This document shows positions 1-12,094 of a DNA stretch of 64,000 nucleotides, in pieces. Origin of the DNA: Zygnema cylindricum (lineage: Eukaryota; Streptophyta; Zygnematophyceae; Zygnematales; Zygnemataceae). The translations under genes were made by a program, and so were the position numbers. The stretch covers positions 154,001 to 218,000 of the forward strand of contig JBBHKE010000316.1 of assembly GCA_037447655.1 (NCBI GenBank). Reading direction: 5' to 3'. The first letter of the stretch is position 1. Each line of letters starts with the position of its first letter. The notes under the pieces were generated by a model that saw only the letters and a list, made by a program, of their open reading frames with translations, was not told the origin of the DNA and made no database searches.

Positions 1-362
1 CACTCGTGCCTTCTGCACTGCGATCCATAAGATTTCTTGAAACAATTGTTCATTACTTTTGTCGATTGATCCATAGGTCATTGGTCAGTCTTAAAAACAT
101 ACTTATCGGTCATCACGAAAAGGAAAAGGTCTTTAATATGCTGAAACGTAAGCTTCAGATTGCTCTAAGGTAGCAATACTAGCTGTGAGATAGATTTAAA
201 ACTTCAAATATTTTCTGTAGGGTCACTCTGACTACATACAGCAAATAATGTGGATAGTAATCTGAGGTACAACACATAGTACAGACGATACAAGTCTGTC
301 TATTCAGAACGTTCATGTACAAAGCGCTAGACAGACAGACGCCTGGCAGCATCGCATGACAT
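1..362. other. No recognisable gene
   Basis: I see no convincing open reading frame, RNA gene or repeat here. Later exons of the minus-strand O-fucosyltransferase-like gene would have to lie here or beyond the left edge, but none was recognised. Confidence 0.4.
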
Positions 363-374
363 AAAAAAAAAAAA

Positions 375-416
<42 letters not shown>

Positions 417-620
417 CTAACTAACTAACTACATATATATATAATATCTATATATATAGAGAGAGATAGATACATATATATACATGTATATATATATGTA
501 TATATATATATATATATATGTATATAGTATATATATGTATATATATATGTATATGTATGTATATATATATACACATATATAGTTAGTTAGTTATATATAT
601 ATGTAGTTTTTTTTTTTTTC
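363..620. repeat. AT-rich palindrome with CTAA/TTAG blocks
   Basis: An A-run, then (AT)n, then four CTAA units near 413-431 is mirrored by three TTAG units near 580-592, (AT)n and a T-run ending at 619. The block is therefore a roughly 250-base imperfect palindrome able to form a cruciform. Confidence 0.75.
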
Positions 621-758
621 GTTATTGTTTTCGACGTTTCATGTTTCTGCCATGAATTCCTTTTGTTTGAGTTTATAATATTATTATCATAATTGTAAGA
701 GATCTTTTACTTTAATTCACAAATGTTTTGACGTCCTCCGTGAATTGGTGATTTACCC
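620..758 (+). repeat. Left inverted-repeat arm
   Basis: Reverse complement of 1604-1731 with only scattered mismatches and a few small gaps. It defines the left arm of the foldback element. Confidence 0.75.
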
Positions 759-1603
759 ATTATCATCTACGGATTATACTCATCTATGGTTGGAGATCCA
801 CCTCAAGATCCGGTGCTGGATCAGAATGACCGGGATCCATGCTTTGAGGAATGAGGGAGATAGATGCGTCAGAACAACATAACACAGAACCTTGTGGACT
901 CCTGTGGCCGTCGTTTTCTTCTTTTTTCGTTTTGCCCTTTTTTCTTTTGTTTCCATACACTCAGATCCTTAACCAGCGTGCCTTTGTAATAAAGCTTGTA
1001 TTATCATGATAAGATATAAATGTGGTATATGGGAAGGATTTTGTGAACAAAATATGCTTAAAAAACATAAGGCAACGATGAAGATACGTTTTTTTTTTCC
1101 TTTCTCTTTTTCCCATATACTCAGATGGTTTGCTATCGAGCATTTTAATCAAGCGTATATATTCCTTCTTACCTGTGGAAAGCCACAAGATGGTCAATTA
1201 TGGGCCCATAACGCTCCAAAGTCTTTACATCGCCTGTCCACATCGCCTCTTTGCTCGTAACTTGCCCCATAAAGCATTTTGTAAAGGACGAAGAGAATTT
1301 TTGCTATCCACGACTTTTCCCCCCGCAAGAAAAACCGGTACAGAAGAATTCACTCCCATAGCCTGAATTATAAAAACACAAAATTTAGAAAAAATATAGA
1401 GAAATTTTAGACAAATAAACTGGACAAATACAAACTGAATTTAGACAAATTTACACAAATAAACAACAAATTTGGACAATCATAGACAGATTTAGCCAAA
1501 TAAACATCAAATTTAAACAAATTGTGAGGGTTTTACTAGGCTTTAGGTTTGGGTATCAACGCCAAATTTTAGGCTATGCGACAGGAAAACTAAATAGCAA
1601 TAA

Positions 1604-1731
1604 TGGGGTAATCACCAATTCACAGAGGACATCAAAACATTCGTGAATTTAAGTAAAAGATCTCTTACAAGAATGATAATAATATTATAAACTCAAACAA
1701 AAGGAATTTGAAACGTTGAAAAAAATAACAA
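1604..1731 (-). repeat. Right inverted-repeat arm
   Basis: Mirror of 620-758, followed on its outer side by an AT dinucleotide tract at 1742-1786. Confidence 0.75.
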
Positions 1732-1737
1732 AAAAAA

Positions 1738-1786
<49 letters not shown>

Positions 1787-1788
<2 letters not shown>

Positions 1789-2604
1789 GGTGAGGATCGC
1801 TTGTTGCGTAAACATCAAACATTTAAGCATTCAGCATTTGATTAATTAACACTCAATCGACCCGGGAGACTAATGAAGCAACTTTAAAATGTGAATTGAA
1901 AACGAGTTTTTACCTTCAATACCATTCCGATTTCAATGGGGCTGTATGGGCAAAAACTGCCCTCCCTCCCTCCTCCTTTTTTCGGTTTTGCCATCAAAGT
2001 TGACTTATCGTAATAACAATCTGCGATTGACAAAAGCGTAACTTTTTAGAATTTCCGAAATTGCCACAATTTCCTAAATTGCCTAGATTGATAAAATTGT
2101 CTGAACTACAGAATTGTCTTGATAGAAAAAACTGACAAGATTGACAAGCTTTCTAAATTGACAAAATTGTCTACTTTGTCAAAAACAGTCAAGCCGAACC
2201 AAAAATGAGATGGCTTTGGATTTCATCACCTCAGAAGTTGAAAATGAAAGAAGTAAAAAACAACATACAAAATGTCAAAACAGTTGTTTTCCAGGTTTAA
2301 CTTTAATCAGGTCTAAAAAAAGCTCTGACCAACTCAAAATAGAGTACCCACCACCCAGAAAAAAACAGACAGACGAAGTACCTTAAAAAAAAAATTGATC
2401 ATGAGGCAAAGATGATAAGGGCAAACCAAATAAAAAAATAAACAACCACTAACACTGCCCACCTCCTATTAATTTTATTAATACTAATTCGATCGAGCTT
2501 TTTGTAGGTCGAAAAACAAAATAATGTTGATAACATAATTTAAGGGATAGGGACTGAAATCGTAGCAATAGATACTGAAGAACTTTTAACTACATTTAGC
2601 GAAA
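1787..2604. other. No gene seen; AT-rich spacer
   Basis: No exon of the neighbouring minus-strand gene could be recognised. About 2040-2170 has a loose repetition of AAATTG/ACAAAATTGTC words but no regular period. Confidence 0.4.
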
Positions 2605-2845
2605 GAGTAATAAAATACTCAAGGTATGAGAGGAAGACAAAGAAAATTTTGCAAAGTTTACCAAAACACTGATAAAAAGACTCAAGGTATGCGAGGAAGG
2701 AAAAAACACAAAAAAATAGTCATGTTTACTGAAACACTATAAAAGACTAAAGGAATGTGAGGAAGAAAAAGACAAAGAAAATTTCGCAGAGTTTACCAAA
2801 ACACTAGTAAAAAGACTAAAAGTACGAGATAAAAACAAAAAAACT
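2605..2845. repeat. Degenerate tandem repeat, unit about 65-75 bp
   Basis: The phrase TTTACCAAAACACT-AAAAGACT-AAGGTATG-GAGGAAG recurs about four times with drift. The array ends at the splice donor of the last recognised exon of the minus-strand gene. Confidence 0.55.
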
Positions 2846-2848
2846 CAC

Positions 2849-5800
2849 CAAAGTATCGAAGCCAGTCGTCTTCAAATCTCATATGAATGGCAATATAAGG
2901 CCCTTTTTCTTGAAGGGTTTGCACAAGATCCATTCCCATTCTGTCCCCATAAACAAACCCTAAAGAAAATTGAATAAGACGCGAAATATAATAAGACAAG
3001 AAAGACGATAAGACAAGAAAGACAAAAAGACAAGAAAGACAAGATGAAAAGGACAATAAGACGAAAAAGACAATACAACGAGAAAGAAAATAAGATGAAA
3101 AAGACAATCAGAGAAAAGCAATTAGACGAGAAAGATGATAATAAGACGAAAAAGACAGGAAATTGGAGAGACAAGCAGGGCAGGGAAGATCGGATGGACA
3201 TGCTGTGAAAGTAAGCTTATCCAAACTATGCAGAAATCTCGGGATGTTATTCGAAATTTATACGTTTTTGGGACCTTTTTAAACAGTTTTGTCCCAAAAG
3301 GTACAAATCTTGGTCAACATCACGAGATTTCACCATAGTCCGGATAGGCTTCATTACAAAAGCAACAAAGATAAGGGAGGAAAGGTTGAAACGCACGAGA
3401 TGAAAAGAACAAACATGGGAACAATAAAAAGAAGCGATAGCAAACACTCCCTCTCCCCCTCCCCTTTCCCCTCTCTCTGCCCTCTTCTCCCTCGTCCACC
3501 TCTGCCCAGCTGACCCTCTCCCCCTCTGCCCCTCTGCCCTTCACCCCCTCTCCCCCTCTTCCCCCCTCCCCCTCTCCCCCTCCCCCCCTCTCTCTCTCTC
3601 TCTCCACCTCCCCCCCTCCCCTTTAACTTGGTAATAAAAAACCCCAAAGGTCATTCTCACTTGGCAACACTCGGCCGAAATCGAAGGGCGTGAAAATTCG
3701 CTCGACATCTTAGTCTCTGCAATAAGACAAAACGGAAATAATGAGACGAAACAAAAACAATGAGACGATAAAAAAACAATGAAACGAATTAAAAACAATA
3801 AGACAAAACAAAATCAATGAGACGAAACAAAAACAATAAGACGAAACAAAAACAATGAGATGAAACAAAAACAATGAAACAAATCAAAAACAATAAGACG
3901 AAACAAACCCAATTACGCGAAACAAAAAAAAAGACAAAAAAACAAAAATAATCCAACAAAACATTTTGAAATTTGTAAAGACATCTCCCAAATGAATGTG
4001 GATATGAAATGGACTAAAAACAGTTTAAATTATCAAGCATGAATTGAACCGACTATTCAGAAACTCGATTTTCCTAAACTTTTGTCGCCTTTAGGATATC
4101 GAATCTCACTCATTGATTCAAAAGCTAATAACTCTATCCCTTTTATAAATTCCGAGAATAAACTAAAACAACCATCATCACAAAATCTTGATTCGAGCTA
4201 AAACCGCCCTTTGCAAATGCTTCGTCCAAAACCTCAAACAAAATATATGAAGGACGAAGAAAAGTATGAAATGAAAATAAAAAGGGTAATGGAAAAACCT
4301 GGAACTCACCTGAAGAAGGAGAGGAAGCTTCTCCTTTAGCTGGACATGCCAATGCCGATCAATATGGAATGATGTTGCTGAAGGTGAGGTAGGAAAAGCG
4401 ATATGCAGTCCTCAACTCCCATGTAATCTGCAATATCTATACCGGTAAAAGAAGGCACCGCCTTCTGATCCACAGTTCTGCAGACACCAGAGCGAGTTCT
4501 TCCATCGCTCAGATTGGACTAAAAAAACTATTAAACATAGATAGATAAACATATATATAATATTTAAATAATGTGATATATATAACATAATATTACAAAT
4601 ATATATTATATATAAATAATATATATATTATATATATCCATATATTATATATATTATATATAAATAATATATATATCTGTCTGCATATGTCACATATATA
4701 ATATATATACAGCACAGAGAGGGGGGAGGGAGGGGCAGGGAGGGGGAGGGGAGAGGGAGACGGGAGGCGGAGGTGACCGGGGCCGGGCGGGCCAGGGCAG
4801 GGAAAATCGCCTTTGAGTGCCTGAAAAAACAGTAACTTTGACAGCGGTGGAGTTGAAATGCTTTTTAAATGATAGAGTAGAGAGAGAGGTTGACAAGATA
4901 ATAGTTTGATGAGGAAGGAAAAAAAAAGAAAAAACTCACCTGACAATCTTCACATCATCTTTGAGAGTTTTAATGAACAAGTCCGTATCAAACACTTCAT
5001 CCATAGTCCTGAAATCAGACAGAAAAAAAGATACAAAAGGGAACGTTTTCGCGCAATCAAAACGACAAACAAAATGGAGAGTAAAAACATTTATATAACC
5101 ATTTACATGGCTATATAAACATGGTCTTTTATTCTAGCCTAGCAACTGGCACACCAAAAAAAAGACAAATAAAAAGATGAGGAAGCCCGCTTGGGATCAT
5201 TATAACCATAAAGACTTCCAAAATACTAATAAAACCCACTTCTATATGTCCTTCGTCAATTGCCAGACGGCCAGAAAGGCCTTTATACTTTTAGGTTTTA
5301 TATGAATGAACTAGGTTTGAAGATTGCGGATAAGCAGATAAAGAGGGTAAAAAAATGCACAAATAGATAAATATAAGGTGTGATTAAATCTTGGTGATCG
5401 CATGATAAATATAAAACAAATGACCAGGAGAGTATGAATGACGTCATTTGCTTTATTTCAAACTCAAATCAAAATGCTTCACATTACAAACCTGCTTGAA
5501 CATTCTTGAACATCTGATTATCTATCACCAGAAAATGTTGCGAATACGTCTTATCAGTTTCCTTGAGCGCATAAACATTATTGTGCATGGAGTCCAAAAG
5601 TAGCACGAACTTTACAAGGAGAGATGCCATTCTTCATGCTCCTCCAAAATAGGCATAACAAGTGTTGCGTTTAAAATTCGTGCGAGAACAACGGCATTCA
5701 CGATTCCTTTTCGTTGTTGATTGAAACCGCCTCTAATCGTCACACTTATATAGCCGTTATTGTTATTTGGATCAAGAGCTGTCAGATCCTCAACACAAAA

Positions 5801-7427
5801 ATGGAAAATATCCGACATTCAAAGAATGATAAAATTTCTTGTACATCAGCACTACAAAGTGAAAGGCTACCTCCAGTATTAACATCAACGCGTTGTATAT
5901 ATACAGGAGTTATCAAAAACTTGAAGCATGATACTGATCCAAACCATAGCTCAAATGTGAAAAAAAGATAGGAAAAGCTATATGAGGTAACCACACACTA
6001 ACGCATTATACTGTATAATACGCGTACAATATGGAGTTAAAGCATATTCCAATTGTTGTATTCACATATTTGAACCAAGATTCAAACAAGAACATGAAAT
6101 GGACTTAAAGTGCTCCGACAACAGTAACTACCAAGGAAGGGAAAAAAAGGAAAAACTTTTGAAATAGTCATGATCCGCAAAAAAATCCCACAATTGTAGC
6201 AAAACATAATTATTTTTTTCGAGAATGTCACGCATTGTTATATCATATAACACTATCGTATAAAACAATGTTGTAAACAAACTACATTGTTTTCAAGCAA
6301 CATTGCTACGTTGTTTTCTCAAATATGACAGTTAAGACATTTACAGGAATTATATCGATAAAGCATTCAACGAAGAGTTCCAGCAAAGACGTGACACAGA
6401 GATAAAAATAACGCCATAAAAACGTTACATGGCCGTTTTTATTTATGTTTATTTAATGTTGGCTGGATAAAAAACTGTCACACTTCAAACATGTTACACA
6501 AAAAAAGAACAGAGGTATTGTGGTAGATGTTAAAACTCCTTTATTCTCGAAAAAATTGAGAACGAAAGGATTTTTACATCTTTAAACCTCGAAGTGAAAT
6601 TAATCTCCTACATAAAAACCTAATAAAACCCTAGAAAACCCTAAACAACCATTAAAACAGCGCTGAACAACCTAAAACATCTTTAAAAACCTAAAAAACC
6701 CTATGTAACATCTATAAACCCTTCGAAACCCTTAATTCAACCCTAACAGACCGTTGAGAACCCTAAGAAACCCTAAGAAACCCTAAGATAACCCTAAAAA
6801 ACGCTAAACTCGCACATGGAAACCCTAAAACTTTTCACTCAAAGCCAATGGGGAGTCTGGTGAAAATCTCAGGACGTGGACCGAGATCTGTACCTTTCCG
6901 TACTTTCTGTACGGTTTTCTACCAGAAAAAATACTGCAAAACTCGGTCAACATCCCGAAATTTCAGCATGTAGCCTTTGAGGGAGATGTTTTTAGGGCTT
7001 CCGTGTGTGAGTCCAGCGTTTTTCTAACGTTTTTTCCGCATATCCTGCCGTTCACTGCCGTTTTCGAACGTTTTTATCCAGGTTTAGAGAGTTTTCTAGG
7101 GTTTTTCATGCTTTCTAGGGTTTCTATTTAAATCCTTCCATCGAGGGAAAACTGGTTCACTGCACCTGGTCCATCTGAATGCATTCTTTCTCCACTACAT
7201 GGTCGCCACGTGGAATTCTCTCTTGTTGGTTCTTTAAATGATTCTTTCGGCACATATGATTGCCACGTGGCATGTGAATCAAAAAACTTAAAAGAATACA
7301 AAAACTTGGAGAATAATGCAAAACAAATGCACATAAAAATGGCTACTGGAAGGATAAATACGCGTTTTCTGTGACTCTTGTAGAAAAAGAACATGTTGGT
7401 TAACACATCAGTACTGCACGGCTCCAC
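2849..7427 (-). CDS. O-fucosyltransferase-like glycosyltransferase, 5' part (seven exons)
   Basis: Plant-type GDP-fucose O-fucosyltransferase family; such proteins are Golgi type II membrane enzymes, substrate unknown here. Proposed exons, minus strand: 7427-7166, 5778-5616 (acceptor might be 5788), 5008-4940, 4477-4443, 4377-4310, 3716-3661 and 2940-2849. Splice phases agree across all seven and give about 248 residues. Exon 1 starts at the ATG at 7427 and encodes a basic tail, a hydrophobic anchor of about 20 residues, then WRPC, a family hallmark. Exon 2 encodes NGYISVTIRGGFNQQRKGI and NATLVMPIL, the nucleotide-sugar fold start. Exon 3 encodes EVFDTDLFIKTLKDDVKIV. Exon 6 encodes LRCRANFHALRF and exon 7 KGPYIAIHMRFEDDW, containing the HxRFE motif. 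The 65-base intron 4378-4442 is the least certain. The C-terminal third was not found down to position 1, so the gene is either continued beyond the window or truncated. Confidence 0.75.
2985..3165. repeat. Purine-rich AAGACRAGAAAGACAA array
   Basis: Irregular 16-20-base units rich in GACAAGAAAGAC/GACGAAAAAGAC, within an intron of the O-fucosyltransferase-like gene. Confidence 0.55.
3448..3612. repeat. CT/CCCT low-complexity tract
   Basis: Polypyrimidine tract of CCCTCT words on the plus strand, purine on the coding strand of the enclosing gene. Apparent reading frames across it are low-complexity artefacts. Confidence 0.8.
3721..3960. repeat. 19-bp minisatellite ACAATRAGACGAAACAAAA
   Basis: About a dozen units of roughly 19 bases (ACAATAAGACGAAACAAAA and variants), immediately upstream, in gene sense, of the short exon 3716-3661. 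Confidence 0.7.
4530..4795. repeat. AT tract followed by G-rich tract
   Basis: TATATATA/ATAATATAT repeats to about 4712, then GGGGAGGGAGGGGCAGGG-type sequence to about 4795. Intronic in the minus-strand gene. The G-run segment has several GGG(G) blocks that could form a G-quadruplex. Confidence 0.6.
5789..6580. other. Intron 1 of the O-fucosyltransferase-like gene, part without other features
   Basis: AT-rich sequence between exon 2 and the telomere-like block. No exon, RNA gene or clear repeat recognised. Confidence 0.5.
6590..6840. repeat. Degenerate telomere-like CCCTAAA tract
   Basis: AAACCCTAA, AAACCCTAG, ACCCTAAG and related words occur many times in 250 bases, including three successive AAACCCTAAG units near 6770-6790. 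This matches the plant-type telomere repeat CCCTAAA in degenerate form, inside intron 1 of the minus-strand gene. Confidence 0.6.
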
Positions 7428-7717
7428 ACTAAGTAAAATCTGGAATGGAGGACGCAGAGAAACCCTAAAAAGAGATACAAATGTTCAATACAGGCGAGCA
7501 GTTTTCTGAATAATTGAAACGACAAAAACTCATGGCGATGAGGCATCACATGTCACAAAAAGCTCATCGAATCTTGACTTTTGTCTTTTCCTGTCCGGCC
7601 CTGTAAATCTATGTTGTAACACCGACAATTTTCACCGATCGAATTTGCAATTTACACGTTTTGTAGTTTTTGTACGAATCACAAAAGGACATTGTACGGT
7701 CACTCTTATAAGGGTAA

Positions 7718-7800
7718 AAGGTATAGTACAGTACAGTACTGTACTGTAAAAAACATTCCGTACCGTATCATCAATACTGTACAGTACTGTACTGTAGTTC
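7718..7800. repeat. GTACAGTACTGTAC palindrome pair
   Basis: ACAGTACAGTACTGTACTGT occurs near 7729-7748 and a near copy at about 7776-7795. Each is a self-complementary palindrome, and they lie between the divergent O-fucosyltransferase-like and AAGAB-like genes. Confidence 0.6.
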
Positions 7801-7840
7801 TCTTCTTCTCTTTTCAGTTTTCGACGACAGCGGTTTCAGG

Positions 7841-7863
7841 TCACGTCACGTCACGTCACGTCA
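7841..7863 (+). promoter_or_regulatory. Four tandem TCACG (ACGT-core) boxes
   Basis: TCACG is repeated four times and followed by TCA, giving overlapping ACGT-core/TGACG-type sites of the kind bound by plant bZIP factors. The array lies about 210 bases upstream of the AAGAB-like start codon. Promoter role is inference from position and motif. Confidence 0.4.
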
Positions 7864-7965
7864 TTTCACATGACATCACCTTTACATGACTACAAATGCA
7901 AGGGCGTGGCAAAAAAAAATTACTATTTCCACTTCCCATGATTTCAAGGAAGTAGATAACCGAAA

Positions 7966-8063
7966 AAAGAGAGAGAGAGAGCAGGAGAGAGAGAGAGCAG
8001 GAGAGAGAGAGAGCAGGAGAGAGAGAGAGAGAGCGGGAGAGAGAGAGAGCGGGAGAGAGAGAC
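7966..8063 (+). repeat. GA microsatellite in putative 5' leader
   Basis: (GA)n broken by GAGCAGGAGA and GAGCGGGAGA units directly upstream of the start codon at 8072. It is open in frame with the following exon, but its translation is low-complexity and the ATG at 8072 is preferred. Confidence 0.75.
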
Positions 8064-8071
8064 AGAAGCTC

Positions 8072-11000
8072 ATGGGTAAACACGTGGCGCTGGCTGATAG
8101 GCCGGGAATTCTTCTGGCAGGACCCGCACGTGTGGGGAAAAGTACATTGGCTGCCAGTGAGTTCCTACTTTGGCTTTGAGAGTTTTCTGGATGTAGGTTA
8201 GAGGTATTTATTGGACATTTTAATCTATATTTTTTAGGGTTTTCTGAGAATTTTTTAGGGTTTCTAGGATTTTTTAGGCTGTTTTTAGGATATTGATTTC
8301 GTGGTTGCATAGCTTACATAGTCCTCTCCCTCCCCCCCCTTCTCTCTCTCTCTCACTCACTCTCTCTCTCCCCCTCTCCCTCTCCATATCCCTCTCCCTC
8401 TCCCTCACCCTCTCCCCCTCCCCCTCCCTCTCCCCCTCCCCCTCCCTCTCCCTCTTCCTCTCCCTCTCCCTCTCCCTCTCCCTCTCCCTCTCCCCCTCCC
8501 TCTCCCCCTCCCTCATTATGAATCCATTGCATCAAGGATATGAATTCCTGCTTATTATTTGTTCTGTTTTTTTTTCATTTAATTGTTTGTTAAAACACTT
8601 TATTTATTATTATGTATATAATCCTACATATGCTATAATTCTATTTTATTGTATAAAACACTTTTTTTTATCAGTTTTTCCTTTTAATTCTCTACATTTT
8701 TTATCTTCAATGAACAACTTTGTCTACAAGATATCCCCCTTATGAATTAAGTACAAATAGAGGTTATTTTAGGGTTTTTAAGGGTTTTTGGGGTTTTTAT
8801 AATTTAGTACTTGATTGTACTGTATGACTACAGTATGGATATCTTGTAAATCTATTACAAATAGATTTGCAAAATAGAAAAAAAATATGCAAATATAGTA
8901 TGAAACAATATGGTAAAGGATTTCATTATGAATATAGTATGAATGTCATGTAAGTACAGTTTGAATCCCATATAATTACAGTATGTATATGGTATGAATA
9001 AAGTATTACTGTACTGTAAATACATGAAGAATGAAGTGTGAATGTACGGACAATGCATTACGTTCATACTTAGTTCATATTGCGTTTGTTAAAATAAGCA
9101 TATTAGTTCAATCAAACAGTTATAAAAATCCATTCGTGCTCTTTTTATACACATTCATACTATATTCTCATACTTATTCATTGTGACCATACTTGTTCAT
9201 TCCACACTGCACTCACACTATATTCTATTAATCACGATGTACCAGAAAATTATATACTTACTTTGTCCATCCTGTATTTCCAATGCCATCGTACTTTATT
9301 CACTACTTTCATACATTATTCAAACTGTATTTACAGTACAGTCATACTTCATTCATTATGCGTTGAATACAAATGGATTAATGTATGAATAAGTACTAGT
9401 AAATTATGACTAAAGTGTGAATAAGTTTTATTAAAGTACCAATAAAGTATGAATAAAGTATGAGAAAAATATGAATCAGTACAAATAAAGTATGAAAAAG
9501 TGCGAATAGAGTATGAATAAAGTATGAATGAAGTATTATTACGAATTTGTTTGTTGTGAATTACAGGAATTGTTTCCTCCTCCGACACAGAAGCCATGTT
9601 GGATTCGAATGCCAGTTGTCATGGGTGAGTTTTATTTGTATTTCGTTATTAAATAGTTCATTTCTTGTACGGTTTCAAAGAGTTATTGTCCTCCTTTCCC
9701 GCCATCCCCTCCCTTCTCCTCCCCCTCCTCCCTCTCCCTTTCCCTCTCCCTCTCCCTCTCCCTCTCCCTCTCCCCTCTCCCTCTCTCCCCCTCTCTCTCA
9801 CTCTTTCCCTCTCTCTCTTGTTTTATTAACAAACTCTTTTATTTGTTCTCTAATCATTTTTTCTTCATTTCTTTGATTCAGGTTTTCCATAGTTTCTCAA
9901 TTAACTTTTCCACTAGTCTATTTCAATTGTCGTCCACAGCACACTGTGTTAAGTAACAAATAGTGTTATTATCTCTATTTTTTGGTCAAGGGCCTAACGC
10001 CAACAAAACATTACTGCTAATTTACACATATAACATTAATATCAATACAGATTCTCATAGTGTAGCTGCTATAGTCTGTGTTCACATAGTCGATGTTTGA
10101 GAACAGGTTCGCCGATTTTCCCCCGTCTTTATTACTAGGAATCAAATCTGAGTGGGCTTTCTCTTGTCGACACCACTCACTTTCTCGTGTTGACGCCGTT
10201 ATCTGTCACTTTTTCTGTAATTTTGTACGAATTAACGAGTAGTTTTAGTATGCACTAACACATTTTGTACACAGCACTATTCAAAAACTGCCCAAATTAG
10301 TGTAATTGATACTAATTAAACCGTATTGATATTGGCGTTAAGTAAAAAATAGAATTATTAATTCCTTTTAGGGCCGAGACTCAAAATTTAGGGGCTCCAA
10401 ATTAGTGTTATTAACACTAACAGCAATTCACGGTGGTAGTTTTTCAATCTTTTTCTCTTTGTTTTTTTTTTTTTTTCTTTCTCAGTTGGACCATTGATAC
10501 AAAATACTATACCGCGGATGTTGCGATTATGGTCAAACGGACAGAGGAAGGAGGAGGAGGAGGAGGGGAAGAGCCCATGGATAGCTCCTATGTGGCACTT
10601 GTGATGGTGTTTGACATGGCAAATGTGAGTCAGAAAAAATAATTACAACGGAAATACAGTAAATGAAAATAAAAATGGAAATAACAAAAAACTTACTTCG
10701 TTTTCATGAGGTGCATGTTGTGTCTAGCTATAAAATTTATGGTGGATGGATTAGAAAAAGCATAGTAGGGATAAGTTCCGTATTCTTTGTATTTTCTTTT
10801 TCCTTTTTTTTTTCCTTTTGGTTTTCGTTTTGTTTTTGTTTTTGCTTTTGTTATAACTAGTGTTATAATTGGCTTTTCTGTTACTACCTAAACAGTTCTC
10901 ATTCAAATTTCCTCATTTATGTTTAAAAAAATAAGACTGTCCATTTTTAGGGAGAGGGAGGAGAGGGGGATGGAGGTAAATGAAGAGAGGTTCTGTCTTC

Positions 11001-12020
11001 TGTACTCCACCTTGTGAATGTAGTCTCTCTCTCTCTCACTCTCTCTCTCTCTCTCTCTCCCCCCTCCCTCCCTCCCTGTCCCTCCCTCTCACCCTCTCTC
11101 TCCCTCTCTGACAGGTGACCTCCTTTCACACGCTGAAAAGTTGGGCTTCAAAAAAGGATTTGTCTTCTTTTGACATTCTTTTATGTGTTGGGAATAAAGC
11201 TGACAAACTTGTGGATCATCCCGGCCATGTCACATATCGTCGTCTTTTACTGCGGAAGGAAGAAACTCAAAATTTGGACTCTTCTGATTTTGGGATACAA
11301 AGGACTGAGGGATCGTCTCTATTGGTCCAGACGGAAGAATCAGACAAATATGAAGAGGACAAAAACGGAAATGATGAAAGAAATGAAAGAGAGGAAAGAG
11401 GCGAGAGTGGAGGGAATGATAGTTACGAGAAACAGAGACAGATGTATATAGATTGGTGTACAGATAATGGCATCGAATTTATCGAGTCGTGTGCTTTAAA
11501 CTCTTCTTTTGATCGAGGTTCGTCTTTTTCCTTGCAATACTTTTCGTTGTTTGGTTATTTACTTATGTAACCAGGAAAATATTATCAAGGTTTTACGATT
11601 AAGAATTCCTATTTTAAATACGGTGTGGACAGATTAGTAATACATGTGTTGAAGAGTCCTGTAAAATCTTCACCAATTCATTGATTTAAAAAAATGAACA
11701 AACAAAAGGGAAAAAATTATCGTACACGTTCAAAATTTTAAACTTGAAATGAACCACTGAATACCACTGAATACCACTGAATAACCTAGGAAAACCTTTT
11801 AAGCTCAAAAACTTTAGAAACTCTGCAAAGGGCTTTCGAAAACCCAAGAAACCCTTTTAATTTTCAGGTATTGCACAAAACGAGGACCGCCAAGGTGTGG
11901 AAAGAATACGGGAAGCTCTTTCGGCTCATATGTGGCCTGGTCTTCAATTGAAAAATATGAATATAGCATCCATGGGAGGAAATTTTCCTGTCGATATGGA
12001 TATGGGTGAGAGATTTTAGC

Positions 12021-12094
<74 letters not shown>

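Larger units (their letters stand above)
363..1786. mobile_element. Foldback / terminal-inverted-repeat element
   Basis: Two arms of about 130 bases at 620-758 and 1604-1731 are near-perfect reverse complements. Each is flanked on the outside by a long AT dinucleotide block (363-620 and 1742-1786). The interior of about 850 bases has no transposase-like reading frame, so it is non-autonomous. The interior contains two stretches (about 955-1000 and 1118-1155) resembling the 3' end of the LINE at 46.5 kb. No clean target-site duplication could be defined because the outer ends are simple sequence. A foldback element or large MITE are both possible; a simple inverted duplication is the alternative. 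Confidence 0.6.

Noticed and set aside
3320-3647. Gly/Glu/Arg-rich open frames
   Set aside because: Produced by a CCCTCT repeat; no other support.
4378-4442. Frameshift between two overlapping frames in the O-fucosyltransferase-like gene
   Set aside because: A 65-base GT..AG intron with matching phase explains the frame change, so no frameshift is needed, though it stays unproven.
8293-8745. 150-codon open frame and its antisense partners over the CT tract
   Set aside because: Translation is Ser/Leu/Pro or Glu/Arg low complexity from a microsatellite and lies inside an intron with good splice signals.
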